Notes: a model not told the origin generated them from the letters alone. Shown: positions 9,292-19,413, counted from the stretch's first letter. The stretch: DNA of 64,000 bases from PALSA-505 sp963699015 (GCA_963699015.1 CAVOSX010000001.1:186001-250000); one strand, 5' to 3'. Program-made: numbers and translations.

Positions 9292-10156
9292 GCCGCACCT
9301 TCCCGGCGCAGCTCGACCACGTTCCCGCTGCCAGCGCTCGGCCTGGTCCGCGTGATGGACGGCGCGGGCCTGGGCGGCCCAGGCGGCCAGGTCGATGATC
9401 TGCTGGTCGGTCAGGTAGGCGGCCTTGATCCGGCGCGGGATGCCGTCCTCGGCGCGCAGCCAGCCCACGCCCGCGGGCCTGCGGGTCGATCTCGGTGGCC
9501 GAGTATCCCTGGTTGGCCCAGCCGTGGCCCGAGGATCGTGTCCGAGCTGGCTTCGGTGGAGCAGCGGAACGCCCACCGGTAGCCGAACAGGTCCCGCAGC
9601 GAGGTGGGGATGATGTCCGCGATGGGCCGCTGGGTGGCCTCGACCGGGATGATGCCGGGGGCGCGGCCGCGGGCGACGATGTCGCGGTTGAGCGCGTTGA
9701 ACTCCTTCTGCTGGGCCGGGGTGCCGACGGTGGCCGAGTAGTAGGCGACCTCGTCCACCGGCATCAGGTACACCGGCCAGCCCAGGTCCGGGGTGATCTT
9801 GCGCAGCTTGCGGTCCAGCAGCCGTCGGTCCGCTCGTCGATCTGGCCTTGCAGCCATTTGAGGGTGTCGATCGCGTCGTCGACCGAGGGGCCGATGAACC
9901 GGTCCGCGCAGGCCTTCCACAGGCCGAGCTCGACCCGCTTGCCGTCGACCAGGATGAGGCGGCAGTCGGCGGACAGGGCGCCGTGGGCGACGATGAGCTG
10001 GAGGGCGACGGACTTGCCGCCGCCGGGTTCGCCGCCGATCAGCATGTTCCGCTCGGCCAGGGTGACCTCGACCCGGCGGCCCAGCTCGTCGGTGCCCAGG
10101 TGCACCGGGTCCCAGATCGACAGCGGGGCGACCGGGATGCTGTCAGTCGTGCTCAT
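9288..10156 (-). pseudogene. TraB/TraSA-like FtsK-SpoIIIE DNA translocase, frameshifted
   Basis: The protein is a compact transfer ATPase that in AICEs moves double-stranded DNA between mycelial cells. The N-terminus MSTTDSIPVAPLSIWDPVHL starts at 10156. Walker A is GGEPGGGKSVALQL, Walker B is VYLMPVDEVAYYS, and later blocks read TQRPIADIIPTSLRDLF, FRCSTEASSDTILG and GVGWLRAEDG. The path needs shifts near 9815 (a lost C), 9530 and 9470 (extra G in G runs) and 9320. The rebuilt length is about 290 residues, normal for TraSA. The last frame ends VELRREGAA with a TGA overlapping the zinc-ribbon ATG. As written it cannot make an active protein. Confidence 0.78.
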
Positions 10157-10408
10157 CGCCGGTCACCTCCTCGGCGGGCTTGGCGCAGCCCGGCGGGCGG
10201 GACGGGGACGAGGGTGATGAGGGCCTGGCCGCAGTCGGCGCACACCGGGCCGCCGCAAGCGGGCAGGGCTGGTTGGCGATCGGTGCCAGCGCGGGCGAGG
10301 GCTTCCAGGTCGCGATGCACTGGTCGCACAGCCCGTGCTCGGGCGGGGTGCCGATGTAGCGCGGCGCCGCAGCGCGGCGCACGTCCAGGACGTGCTGATC
10401 AGGTCCAT
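10153..10408 (-). pseudogene. Small cysteine-rich protein upstream of traB, frameshifted
   Basis: Reading across frames gives TPPEHGLCDQCIATWKPSP, then CGGPVCADCGQALITLVP and the end RQARRGGDRR. Its TGA overlaps the ATG of traB (ATGA). CxxC pairs suggest a zinc-binding protein. At least two single-base shifts separate the ATG at 10408 from the conserved part. The overlap with traB argues that this frame path is the real one. Confidence 0.5.
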
Positions 10409-10437
10409 GATGTGGTTCTCCTTCGTGTAGCTGGGGC

Positions 10438-10475
10438 GGGGTGCCCCCGGAGCTGCGTGTCTCCGGGGGCACCCC
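10438..10475 (-). terminator. Intrinsic hairpin terminator after the DUF932 gene
   Basis: A perfect 15-bp stem (GGGGTGCCCCCGGAG with its complement) encloses an 8-base loop at 10453-10460. It lies 9 bases beyond the stop of the DUF932 gene and before the next gene on the same strand. There is no clear U tract, as is common in high-GC genomes. Confidence 0.7.
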
Positions 10476-10483
10476 TGCGGGTG

Positions 10484-11469
10484 TCATGCCGCGGTGATGA
10501 CTTCGCGGATCAGGGACAGGGCCCGGTGCTTGAGCGGCTCGGGCCGGATCAGGGTCCGGTTCAGCCGGGTCTCCCAGGACCGGGCGGTGCGGACGTGGTC
10601 GAGGTACTCCCCGGCCGCCTGCACCAGGCCGTAGCCGGTGCCGGCGACCTGCTCGGTGGTCTTCGACTCGAAGATCAGCCGGAGCGCCTGGCGGGCTTCC
10701 TCGACGTTGCGGGCCACCCGGTCGGTCACCAGGCCGGTGGGTGGCATCGGGATGAACTCGGTGACGAACAGCTCCCGCTGCTTCGGCGTGATGGGTATCG
10801 CCAGCAGCTCGTGCGGCGAGTTCCTGTAGCGGCGGATCTCCGCCCGGGCGCCGGTGACCGCGCGGCGGGCTTCCTCGATCCGGGTCCGCCAGGATGAGCG
10901 GTGGATGAACGAGAACGTGGCGCCGGTGCGCTCGCCTTCCAGCTCGGCGGCGCGGAACGTGTTCGCGCACACGATCCGGACCGCGGTCGCCCGCAGGGCG
11001 CAGGCGGCGGTGCCGTCGTGCCGGTTGGTGATGGCCAGGTAGGGCAGCGTCGGGCTGTCATCCCCGGCCAGGGCGACCGGCTCGTCGAGCAGGGCCAGGC
11101 ACCAGACGGAGCGTCCCTGGTCGAGGACTCCGGCGGTCTCCCATTTCACGTTGGGCTGGGCCAGGACGGCTTCGACGATCTCGCCCATCTCGCCGTGGTC
11201 GATCACCGTGTAGGTGTCCCGGTTGACCGACAGGACGGCGCCGGTGTCGGACCGGCTGATGGCCTTCCACCCGTCGACGGGCTCGTAGTGTTCGGTGCCG
11301 TCCGGGTTGATCCCGGCCACCGCGTACACGTCCGTGCTGACGGGTCCCAGTCCAGTCCCGCGAGCTTGCGGGCGTCGGCCCAGGAGCCGGGGTAGTCGGC
11401 CAGGATGGTGCCTTCGCGGTGCCAGGGCATCTGGCGGACCGAGAACATTGATTCGACGTTGGCAGGCAT
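10484..11469 (-). pseudogene. DUF932 (TIGR03299) phage/plasmid-like protein, frameshifted
   Basis: The start is MPANVESMFSVRQMPWHREG at ATG 11469. After LAGLDWD the frame shifts near 11345, where one G appears lost, and continues as STDVYAVAGINPDGTEHYEP to the stop at 10484. Conserved DUF932 blocks include ERTGATFSFIHRSSW and VRIVCANTFRAA. The rebuilt protein is about 328 residues. DUF932 proteins occur in phages, plasmids and AICEs; their role is unknown. Only one indel is needed, so this may be a sequencing error. Confidence 0.75.
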
Positions 11470-11549
11470 GCCAACACTTCCCTTCGACAGATGAATTGGT
11501 TCGGATTGCTTGGCTGCGGCCAGCCGCCAGTGCGTGCCCGAAGGCGGGA

Positions 11550-12149
11550 TCACGCGGCGGGTGATTGCCGCCCGTCAGAACGGCCTGCGACCAGGCCGGA
11601 GGAGATGACGTAGTGCGGGGCGAGGGTGTCGCGGCGCACGATGTCGAGGATGACGATCTGCGCCCACCGCCGGTGGCCCTCGATCCGGGCCTGGCGGGCA
11701 TAACAGGCGGCGGCGATCTCGGCCGCGTTCAGCTCGAAATCCTCTTTGCAGATCCCGGCCCGGCACCAGATGACCGCGCGTTCCCCGACCTCGGTGGGGA
11801 AGATGCGCAGCACCAGCGGGAGCCGCCCGGACCTGGTGTGCATCCGGGTCTCGAAGCAGACCCGGTGGATGCGATGCCGGGACAGGATGCAGCACACCCT
11901 GCGGGTGACCTGCCGCCGGGCCGGTGGCAGGACCGTGATCAGCACGGCCGAGACGGTGAGGATGACCACCGTCCAGGTCGCGGCGACGGCCCGGTCCAGT
12001 TCCCAGATGCCAGCGGCTGCCGCCAGGCAGGCTGCCAGTTCGGTGCGGAACCGCCAGAGGACTCCGGCGGCGCTGCGGTGCACCTGGACGAACATCCGGT
12101 CCAGCGGGTACGGAGTGTCCTTGCGGGTGCGGGCGGATGACCGGGCCAT
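11550..12149 (-). CDS. AICE membrane-associated protein of unknown function
   Basis: The ORF extends to 12182, but the ATG at 12149 (MARSSARTRKDTPYPL) looks like the better start, giving 199 residues. One or two hydrophobic helices (ACLAAAAGIWELDRAVAATW and VVILTVSAVLITVLPPA) are followed by a soluble domain with GERAVIWCRAGICKEDFE and a Trp/Arg-rich C-terminus. Proteins of this shape sit beside traB in many AICEs and may anchor the transfer machinery to the membrane; that role is inferred from context. Confidence 0.65.
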   Translation of the reverse strand: MARSSARTRKDTPYPLDRMFVQVHRSAAGVLWRFRTELAACLAAAAGIWELDRAVAATWTVVILTVSAVLITVLPPARRQVTRRVCCILSRHRIHRVCFETRMHTRSGRLPLVLRIFPTEVGERAVIWCRAGICKEDFELNAAEIAAACYARQARIEGHRRWAQIVILDIVRRDTLAPHYVISSGLVAGRSDGRQSPAA

Positions 12150-12154
12150 GGCGA

Positions 12155-12602
12155 TCACCCGGCCAGCCGGGCGGGCTGGCATTCCGGGCAGGCCCGCGGC
12201 TCGAACTGCCCGGCCCCATCGGACCGGAGCACTTCACCGTTGCCGCCGCACGCCAGGCAAGGACCGTTCGTCCCGACCGGCTGCCAGGCAGTGGCAGCTG
12301 GCCCGGAGCCGGTGCCTGATCGCGCGTCTCCGGTGGCCCAGCCACCACCGCACCAGCACGCGCGGTGACCCACGCTGCGATGGCCACCGCGACGATGATC
12401 GCGTGGTTACCGCGACGATGCGCAGCACGTCGACCACGACGTGCACGATCCTGGCCACGTGCGGGCCGATCTTGTCCGCGGCGAGGCCTGCGCCGATGAT
12501 CAGCGCGACCGCGGCGACGCCAGGGGCCTGGCTCCGCGGCTTGCAGCACGACGGCCTACACATGACCGGCTGCTTTCTGGCTGATAGCGTGAAACACGCC
12601 AC
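12155..12602 (-). pseudogene. Membrane plus zinc-finger AICE protein, frameshifted
   Basis: The N-terminal part reads MCRPSCCKPRSQAPGVAAV followed by a hydrophobic helix (IIGAGLAADKIG). A second helix is in another frame (IIVAVAIAAWVTARAGAVV). The C-terminus returns to a third frame with GPCLACGGNGEVLR and RACPECQPARLAG, a DnaJ-like CxxCxGxG/CxxC pair. At least two shifts, near 12390 and 12300, break it. Either GTG 12602 or ATG 12563 could be the start. Confidence 0.5.
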
Positions 12603-12688
12603 TCACCTCTTTCTCGAATTGCTGTCGGGATGGTGTTGGTGTGGCTGGCCGGGCCGGGGGAATGCGACTCCTCCAGGCCCGGCACCGG

Positions 12689-13044
12689 TTACCGGGGCCA
12701 CGGGTTCTCGGCATCGTGCGGCGGGGTGTTCTCCTCGAAGTTGCTGCCGAGCATGAGCAGGTAGTGCTCGGCCCGTCTCCATGCAGGCCAGCACCTCGGC
12801 CAGCGTGTCCTGCAGCTCGGCGTTGCTGTTGCTGGCCGTGCGTGTCGTAGATCGCGCTGTGCAGTTCGTGGCCGAGCGTGACAGGCCTCGCTCGAGCGCG
12901 TCGGTGCCCAGGCTGATCAGCGCCTTGGCTTCCCTGTCGCGCAGCACGGACATGCCGTGCTCGCGCGGCTGTGCGTTCGCCAGCGGTGCTCGTGTCGGCA
13001 CTCTTGCTGCTGGCAGTCGTGATCGGGGTGATGCTGCTAGTCAT
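12689..13044 (-). pseudogene. Small AICE protein, multiply frameshifted
   Basis: Fragments in three frames follow one another: MTSSITPITTASSKSAD at ATG 13044 (behind AAAGGA), then REAKALISLGTDALERGL, HELHSAIYDTHGQ, NAELQDTLAEVLACMETG, and RAEHYLLMLGSNFEENTPP ending at TAA 12689. At least three indels are needed. The rebuilt protein is about 115 residues, helical and acidic. I do not recognise a family. Whether it is dead or badly sequenced cannot be told from the sequence. Confidence 0.45.
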
Positions 13045-13144
13045 GGCAGCCGGTGATCCTTTCGTGCGTGATGCGGGTAGAACTTCGGATGGCTGGCCGG
13101 TCATCAGTGCGGCGAGCAGCTCGCCGTGCCGGTCAGGCCGGGTC

Positions 13145-13465
13145 TCAGGCGGCGCGGGACTGCTGGACAGGCTGGATCGAGACGGCGCGGTAGGCCACGC
13201 CGTCCTTGCCGTTGTTGTGCCAGGGGATCGCTTCCAGATCCTCGAACCGGACAGACTGACCCTGGCTCACCTTGGGCTGATCACCAGTCACCGTGACCCG
13301 GATCACCTCCCCGCGCTCGGGATCCAGGGCGAGCACCTCGACAACCCACTCGGGCAGGTTGCTCGCCCGGTTCATCTTCTGCTGGCCGCTGCCGAACTCG
13401 GTCTTCGGCTCGGCAGGCCTGGTCACCGTGAAGGTCCACTTCGAGTCGTTCAGCACCAGTCGCAT
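13145..13465 (-). CDS. SCO3933-family small regulatory protein
   Basis: This 106-residue beta-rich protein starts at ATG 13465 behind AAAGGAG. The pattern FTVTRPAEPKTEF, then VTVTGDQPKVSQGQSVRFE and AIPWHNNGKDGVAYRAVSI, resembles the small regulators found upstream of transfer genes in AICEs. It lies at the 5' end of the leftward operon and is divergent from the XRE/TPR regulator, a typical control position. Family assignment is from memory of the pattern. Confidence 0.6.
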   Translation of the reverse strand: MRLVLNDSKWTFTVTRPAEPKTEFGSGQQKMNRASNLPEWVVEVLALDPERGEVIRVTVTGDQPKVSQGQSVRFEDLEAIPWHNNGKDGVAYRAVSIQPVQQSRAA

Positions 13466-13691
13466 GATCACCACTCCTTTCTTGGCGGCCCCTCTTCGGG
13501 GCCAGTTGCCTCGTGACCGGGATTGGCCACGACTCCAATCACAGCCGGAGCCAAGCAAGATCAAAAGACGTGCGAAGGGGGCCCGTGTGTGCAAAGGGGG
13601 CGTGCGCCGGCCGCGCATCCTGGTCTCAGCGCCGGGTCGCGTGGGACACTACGAACTGTCCGGGTTCGGTCAGTTACGGAGGTGATACGGA

Positions 13692-15101
13692 GTGCCGCGA
13701 TCGACGAGGGAGCCCAACCAACGCCTGCAGACGCTGATCGATGAGGCAGGGTTCTCTCACAAGGGTCTAGCTCGCCGTGTCAACGACCTGGGCCGAGCCA
13801 GAGGCATACCCGGGCTGTCATATGACCACAGCTCGGTAATTCGCTGGCTTAAAGGCGAGCACCCGCGTGACCCCGTCCCGCGCTAATCGCCGAGGTATTC
13901 TCCATGAGCCTGGGACGGAAAATCGAATGGGCGATCTGGGTTTCCCGATACCAGAGCTCTTCCCGATCTTGGCCTTCGCTTCACACCGTTCCTGGCGAGA
14001 TACGATAGAGACAGTTACTACACTATGGAGAAGCGACGTGGAGCGTCGGCAATTTATCGTTAACTCAACTTTCGCCGCTGGCGCATATGCCAGCTCGGCG
14101 ATACGCTGGCTCACTACTCCCACTACGGCAAGCGACGCTCGGCCAAGCCAAGCCGCCAGGTCGGCAGGGCCGATGTCGAGGCGATCCGCGAAGTCACGCA
14201 GACATTCCTGCGGCTAGACAACCTGTTCGGCGGCGGGCGGGCCAGGCCGACAGTCGTCCGCTACCTGCATGACGAAGTAGCCCCACTGCTGCGGACGGGT
14301 AATTATTCCGATACTGTCGGCCGACGAGCTCTTCGCCGCTGCCGCCGAGCTGACCCGCCTCGCCGGATGGATGGCATACGACCTTGAGCAGCACGGCCTA
14401 GCGCAGCGCTACCTCATCCAGGCGCTCCGCCTGGCCGGCGAGGCCGACGATCACGCGCTCGGCGGCGAGATACTCGCCGGAATGAGCCACCAGGCCGTCT
14501 ACGTCGGGCAGCCAGACGACGCCCTGGACCTAGCGCGCGCCGCACAGGACAGCGCGGACAAAGCCGGATTGCCCGCGCTGGCTGGCAGAGTCCCTGATCA
14601 TGGAGGCCCACGCTCACGCCGTAAACAAAGACGCGTCTGCCTGCGCCAAGGCATTGAACGCCGCAGAACACGCGTTTGCCAGGTAAACACAGGCAGACAC
14701 CCCGGCCTGGCTCGGCTATTTCGATGAGGCCTATATGGCCGCGAAGTTCGGCCACTGCTTCCGCGAGCTGGGCGCAGGGCGCCAAGGCCGAACACTTTGC
14801 CCGCCGGTCACTCGATATGGTCGACGGCTATATTCGCGGCCGGACGTTCAACGTCGTCCTGCTCGCCAATGCTCATCTTGCAGCAGCGGAATCTGGATGA
14901 GGCATGCGCTGCCGGACGCCAGGCACTTGACCTCGCAGCCGGACTGCAATTCGGCACGGACCATCAGGTACATCCGCGATCTTCGCCGCCGCATGACGCC
15001 GTTCGGTAAGGAACCTGTCCGTCCGCGAATTCCAGTCACGAGCGCACGAACTGCTGCCCGCGAGCGATCCTCGCCGGGTCAGGAATGGTCATGCCGCCTA
15101 G
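13692..15101 (+). pseudogene. XRE/TPR-type transcriptional regulator of the AICE, multiply frameshifted
   Basis: The start MPRSTREPNQRLQTLIDEAG at 13692 leads into a helix-turn-helix (SHKGLARRVNDLG, SYDHSSVIRWLKGEHP). Later pieces in changing frames include YYTMEKRRGASA, DVEAIREVTQTFLRLDNLFG, LAQRYLIQALRLAGEADDHA, GHCFRELG, DEACAAGRQALDLAAGL and IRYIRDLRRRMTPFGKE, ending RVRNGHAA at 15101. The order matches large actinobacterial regulators with a C-terminal tetratricopeptide region of about 450 residues. Six or more shifts are needed. It converges on the NUDIX gene and overlaps it by 23 bases. Confidence 0.6.
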
Positions 15102-15641
15102 CGCGAGCATATAGGACTCCGATCACAGTCGCGGCACCCACGATCTCGCCCCGCTCGATCATCTTCACCGCTTCGTCAAGTCGCTACCCACGCAACCCGC
15201 TCGGTCTCGTTGATGTCGGGCCGCCCGACCTGCTCCGCGCCAACCGCGTAATAGAGATCCTGGGGCGAGTCGGCGTTCCCGATCATCGGCTGGAACGTCA
15301 TCACCAGCTCAGGCCGCTCGAGACAGCCGCCAGCCCGTCTCTTCCTCGACCTCCCGCGCGGCGGCAGCCGCCGGGTCCTCGGCCTGATCGACGTACCCGC
15401 CGGGCATCTCCCACACCCAGCGGTCGACGATGAACCGGTGGCGCCACATCAGCAGCACCCGGTCCTGATCATCCACCACGACCGTCGTCGCGGTGCGCCG
15501 CATGCGCATGACGTACTGCTCGAACTCGGTTCCATCCGGCAGCCCGACCGACGCGATACTCAGCCGGATGAACGGGTTCTCATCGACCAGGCGCTCGCCG
15601 AAGATCTTCCACTGCGTCGGCTCCAGCTCGCTATCGCTCAT
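15079..15641 (-). pseudogene. NUDIX hydrolase of the AICE, frameshifted
   Basis: The start MSDSELEPTQWKIFGERLVD at 15641 leads to a full NUDIX box (GGYVDQAEDPAAAAAREVEEE). After RLSRAA the frame shifts and continues as ELVMTFQPMIGNADSPQDL, then again near 15195 to EAVKMIERGEIVGAATVIGV with a TGA at 15079-15081. The rebuilt protein is about 185 residues, like the NUDIX proteins carried beside the activator gene in several AICEs. The NUDIX box itself is undamaged. Confidence 0.7.
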
Positions 15642-15933
15642 AGCTTCGACGCTACCTGGCCACTGCGCAGCTCAAGACACTAAGGACACGGTGGCGTCGG
15701 CGCGTCACTTGTCGATCATCTTTGGCCTGGCGGCAGCCAGGCTCGTAGATGTCGCTCGGGACAACCTGCGCGAGCAAGATGATCAATACTGCGGCGGGCC
15801 CCGCTACGGTACAACTGCCCACAAGCGCTGAAGTGATCGTGTTCCGCTGCTGACGCTGAGAGCTGGTACTGCACTTGGACCTAGCCGACAGCATTAGGGT
15901 CGATAGTTTGCGATAGAAGAAAGTGAGTGAGAT

Positions 15934-16763
15934 GTGGCTTCGCCTGTTGATGTGGCGTCCATGCCGTGGAGCTTCAGTCAAAATCAGCCGCTAGACGCAG
16001 CAGACTTCATCAGAGAAGCTGGGCGCCGCGGCGTTAGGCTTGATTTGTCAACCATGCGTGAGCTGTATCGCCATCGGTTGCTCATCCCGTTCGTATCCAT
16101 CACCTATCGGCAAGTGAGTGCGCCGGCCGTGCCCACGGAGTCTGGGCCGGTGCGCGGGGGTACGCGGGTAGCTCAGCTTAGATGGGCTCGCGACACAGGG
16201 AGGCTCCGCGACCTGTCTAGTTTGCCGTTCATGCGTCGGCTTCCTTTTGCCCGCCAAGGGCAACGATCACGCGATTGGTGGAACGGTCTCATCTACTCGC
16301 GATACCAGCTTCTGGTCCTCCCTGAGATCGACGAACTACTGCGGCAGCGGCGTTACCATCGGCGGCATGGCCATCTGATCGCGTGGCTGCCACGGCCCAA
16401 TCCGGTCCTGACAGATCGAGCGCAGAAGCTCCAAGGCATAGCCGTGGTACTTACTGCTCTGGAGGCACGCTATCTCCCGAAGCTAGACCCTGAGTGGGTA
16501 CGCGTTTCCAACGTCGAACTCGACGAGTGGCAGCAGTACCGTGACAACTTCGATCCAGTTGCCATGAGTAACGATCTGGACTACTCGTCCGATCAGGCAC
16601 GGCAGGATGCCGACTTGCTCTTGCGGCAAGCAGACAAACTGGATCCGGTCGGCCTCTCTTGGAGCCGTCTATCAGGCGCGCCCCGAGCACCGCGTGGAAC
16701 GAGCTGAAGGGCGCCGCTCTGCTTGCCATGGACTACCGCCAGGCAGCAGAGGTGCTCCTCCTA
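15934..16763 (+). pseudogene. Unknown protein gene, frameshifted and cut by an IS21 element
   Basis: The ORF from 15934 gives 240 plausible residues. It opens with a helical region (DAADFIREAGRRGVRLDL) and continues with DWWNGLIYSRYQLLVLPEID, DPEWVRVSNVELDEWQQY and ARQDADLLLRQADKLDPVG. A shift near 16660 moves it to IRRAPSTAWNELKGAALLAM, which runs exactly to base 16763, where the IS terminal repeat starts. I think relatives are longer actinobacterial proteins of unknown function, so the C-terminal half would be lost. It sits just outside the AICE core as cargo. Confidence 0.5.
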
Positions 16764-16811
16764 TGTCGGCGCTCACCGTTTTCCCCTGGGTGGCGCTCAT
16801 GTAATTCCTCT
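16764..16811. repeat. IS21 left end: two transposase-binding sub-repeats
   Basis: CGCTCACCGTTTTCCCCT at 16770-16787 and CGCTCATGTAATTCCTCT at 16794-16811 are the inverse of the right-end repeats. Confidence 0.75.
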
Positions 16812-16872
16812 GGGTCTGGCCCGTCAGTGATGTTCTACCGGATTTCCTCCTTGGTTGTCGTGGTGGTGGGTG

Positions 16873-17064
16873 TCATTGGCGGAGTCGGCGGTGTTCGGCG
16901 ACGCGGCAGCGGGTGCTGCAGTACTGGCGTGGCTGGCCGCGGCTGGCGAGGCTGACGTGGACGAGGTTGGGGCACCAGAGCCGCCGGCAGGGCCGCGGCA
17001 GGCAGCTGGGGTGCTGGGGGCATGGCGGTGGCGGGCCGGTAACGATATTCGCGGGGGTGCTCAT
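16873..17064 (-). CDS. Third IS21 ORF: small cysteine-rich zinc-finger-like protein
   Basis: This 63-residue ORF starts at ATG 17064, whose ATG overlaps the istB TGA (ATGA), as istB overlaps istA. It has six cysteines. The C-terminal part QYCSTRCRVAEHRR resembles a short zinc knuckle preceding basic residues, and the N-terminal half has CPQHPSC and RRLWCPN. Canonical IS21 elements carry only istA and istB. Translational coupling and the cysteine pattern suggest a real accessory protein, though the Pro/Arg-rich composition leaves room for doubt. Confidence 0.5.
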   Translation of the reverse strand: MSTPANIVTGPPPPCPQHPSCLPRPCRRLWCPNLVHVSLASRGQPRQYCSTRCRVAEHRRLRQ

Positions 17065-17846
17065 TTCGCTGCCTTTGCTGTCGCGGCTGGTGAACCGGGA
17101 GCCTGGCCGGGGCGTTTGTTCGGCCGGTAGCTGGGCCCGTTCATGAAGACCTGGTGGCTGGTGTTGATGAGCCGGTCGAGCAGCGATTCGGCGACGACGG
17201 GGTTGGGGAACAGCGGGTACCAGTCCGCCGGCGCCCGGTTGGCGGTCAGGATCAGCGAGTGGCCGGCGGCGGTTCGCTCGCTGGTCAGCTCATACAGGTC
17301 GTCGGCCTGGCCGGGGGTGAACTCGCGCATGGCGAAGTCGTCGAGGATCAGGACGTGCGGGCGGGTGAGCTCGCGGAGGCGGGTGTCCCAGGTGCGGTCG
17401 GCGTGGCCGCCGGCCAGGTGCGCCAGGGCGCGGCTGGTCTTGGCGAAGCGGACGTCGGCGCCGGCCCGGATGGCCAGGTGGCCCAGGGCCTGGGCGATGT
17501 GGCTTTTCCCGACGCCGACCGGGCCGTAGAGGATCACTGACTCCCCGGGCTGGAGCCAGCGCAGCGCGGCCAGGTCGCGGATCTGGGCGGCGGGCAGCTT
17601 GGGGCTGGCGCGGAAGTCGAAGCCTTCCAGGGTGGCCTGCTCGTCGAAGCGGGCCCGGCGGACGCGCCGGGCCATGGACAGTGCCTGGCGGCGGGTGATC
17701 TCGTCGTCGCACAGGACCTGCAGGAAGTCCAGGTGGCCCAGTTCGCCGGCGGCGGCCTGGGCGAGGCGGGCGTCGAGGGTCTGGAGCATCCCGGACAGCT
17801 TGAGCGCGCGCAGGCTGTCGTGCAGCGCGGGTTGCAGGACGCTCAT
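17061..17846 (-). CDS. istB: IstB-type AAA+ transposition helper ATPase
   Basis: The 261-residue IS21 helper protein is intact. Walker A is GPVGVGKSHIAQALG and Walker B is HVLILDDFAM. The N-terminal helical region (LHDSLRALKLSGMLQTLDAR) is typical of IstB. It remodels target DNA and activates IstA. Its start overlaps the istA stop by four bases. Confidence 0.93.
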   Translation of the reverse strand: MSVLQPALHDSLRALKLSGMLQTLDARLAQAAAGELGHLDFLQVLCDDEITRRQALSMARRVRRARFDEQATLEGFDFRASPKLPAAQIRDLAALRWLQPGESVILYGPVGVGKSHIAQALGHLAIRAGADVRFAKTSRALAHLAGGHADRTWDTRLRELTRPHVLILDDFAMREFTPGQADDLYELTSERTAAGHSLILTANRAPADWYPLFPNPVVAESLLDRLINTSHQVFMNGPSYRPNKRPGQAPGSPAATAKAAK

Positions 17847-19413
17847 CCGTGCTGTCCCGGGGTGGCGCCGGCGAACAGCCGGGATGGTCCGTGCAGGAAC
17901 GCGGCGGCGCCGCCGTCACCGGTGGCCGCCGGCGGCGGGTCAGTTTCGAGCCCGGCGGCCAGGATGCCCTTGATGGTGCGGTAGGACGGGTCCCCGGCGG
18001 TGATCGCCCGGGCGCATGCTGCCTCCACCCGGGCAGGGCCGTGCTTGCCGCGCAGGCCGAGGATTCCCTGGGCCGAGCGCAGCCGGTGCAGCGCGTTGAT
18101 CTCCATCAGCGCCTCGATGACCTGCACAGTCGCCGGGCCGGTCTGGCTGGCCTGACGGCGGCACCATGCCGGGTTGCGCATCGCGAAAGCGATCTTCTCC
18201 GGCGGGTAGTCGCCGAAGTCGGTGCGCTTCCCGCGCTCGCAGCGCACATGGGTCTTGACCAGCTCGCCGCCGGAGAAGGCCTGCACCATCGTGGCGGTGG
18301 CCCGCACGTCCACGTGCTGGCCGATCAGCCGCCAGGGCACCGAGTACAGCGCCCGGCCGACCTTGATGTGGATGTCGGGGCCGACCTTGGCCCGTGACCA
18401 GGTGGCCAGGACGAACGGGAAGCCGGCAGCGGGCCCAGCGCCGCGGCCTCGGCGGCGGCGAACACGATAGCCGGGGCCGCGCCGTCCAGCGGCCGGCATT
18501 TCCGCTGCCCGGCCACGTTCGCCGACCAGCCCAGGGCGGCGGCCTGCATCTGCGCGAGGCTGGTGAACTCCCGGCCCCGCCAGAATGAGTCCCGCACATA
18601 GGGCATCGGGCGTTCCACCGAGGCCTTGTCCTTGGGCTTGCGGGCCCGCGCCGGGTCGACCAGGGTGCCGTAGTGCGCGGCCAGCTCGGCATACGACCGG
18701 TTGATCTTCGGGTCATACAGGTCCGCGCGGTCCACCCCGGTGCGCAGGTTATCGGGCACCAGCCGGGCCGGCACCCCGCCGAAGAACCCGAACGCCTCCA
18801 CGTGCGCCTCGGTCCAGGCCCGCTGATCCATCACCAGCACCGGCCGCACGAACATGTGCCGCGAACACGGCAGCACCATCACGAACGCCCAGACCCGGTG
18901 CCGCCGCCCGGTCGCCGGGTCGGCCCAGGTCCCCAGCAGCCCGTAGTCGATCTGGGCCTCGGCACCCGGCGGCGGGGCGTCGCGCAGCACCGTCACCTGC
19001 GCCCGCCGGGCTTCCTCGGGCAGGTTCGCCGCGACATACCGCTTCAGCGACGCCAGCGACGCGGCCAGCCCGTGCTCATCAGCCAGCCGCTGATGGATCG
19101 TCGCCTTGGTCACCCCGGCCTTCAGCTGGCCGGCGATGTAATCCCGGTGCACGGCGATCTCACCCCAGGTCACCTGCCGCAGCCGGGTATCAGTCAGCTG
19201 CGGGAACCACGACCGGACCAGCACGGCCCAGTCCGCCTCGCTCACCGGCGGACCGCCCGGCGCCATGCCCGCGGCCACCGCCGGGGCCAGGTACTTGCGG
19301 ATCGTCTTGCGGTCCACGCCCAGCGAGTCAGCCAGCTCGTACTGCGACCGGCCCGCATACCAGTGGATCAGGATCTCAGTTATGTCGATCACGTGAAACG
19401 ACCTCCTCGCCAT
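17843..19413 (-). pseudogene. istA: IstA transposase of the first IS21, one frameshift
   Basis: ATG 19413 (MARRSFHVIDITEILIHWYA) follows GGGAGCC. The N-terminal helix-turn-helix is YELADSLGVDRKTIRKYL. The DDE catalytic core has Asp in QIDYGLLG, Asp in VPDNLRTG and Glu in DKASVERPMPYV. A single shift near 18430 separates this from the C-terminal beta-barrel part (VGRALYSVPWRLIGQHVDV), which runs to the stop at 17843. Rebuilt length is about 520 residues, normal for the family. Catalytic residues all lie before the shift. Confidence 0.85.

Noticed and set aside
10438..10475. A riboswitch or attenuator upstream of traB
   Set aside because: The hairpin directly follows the DUF932 stop and has a simple 15-bp stem, so a terminator explains it.
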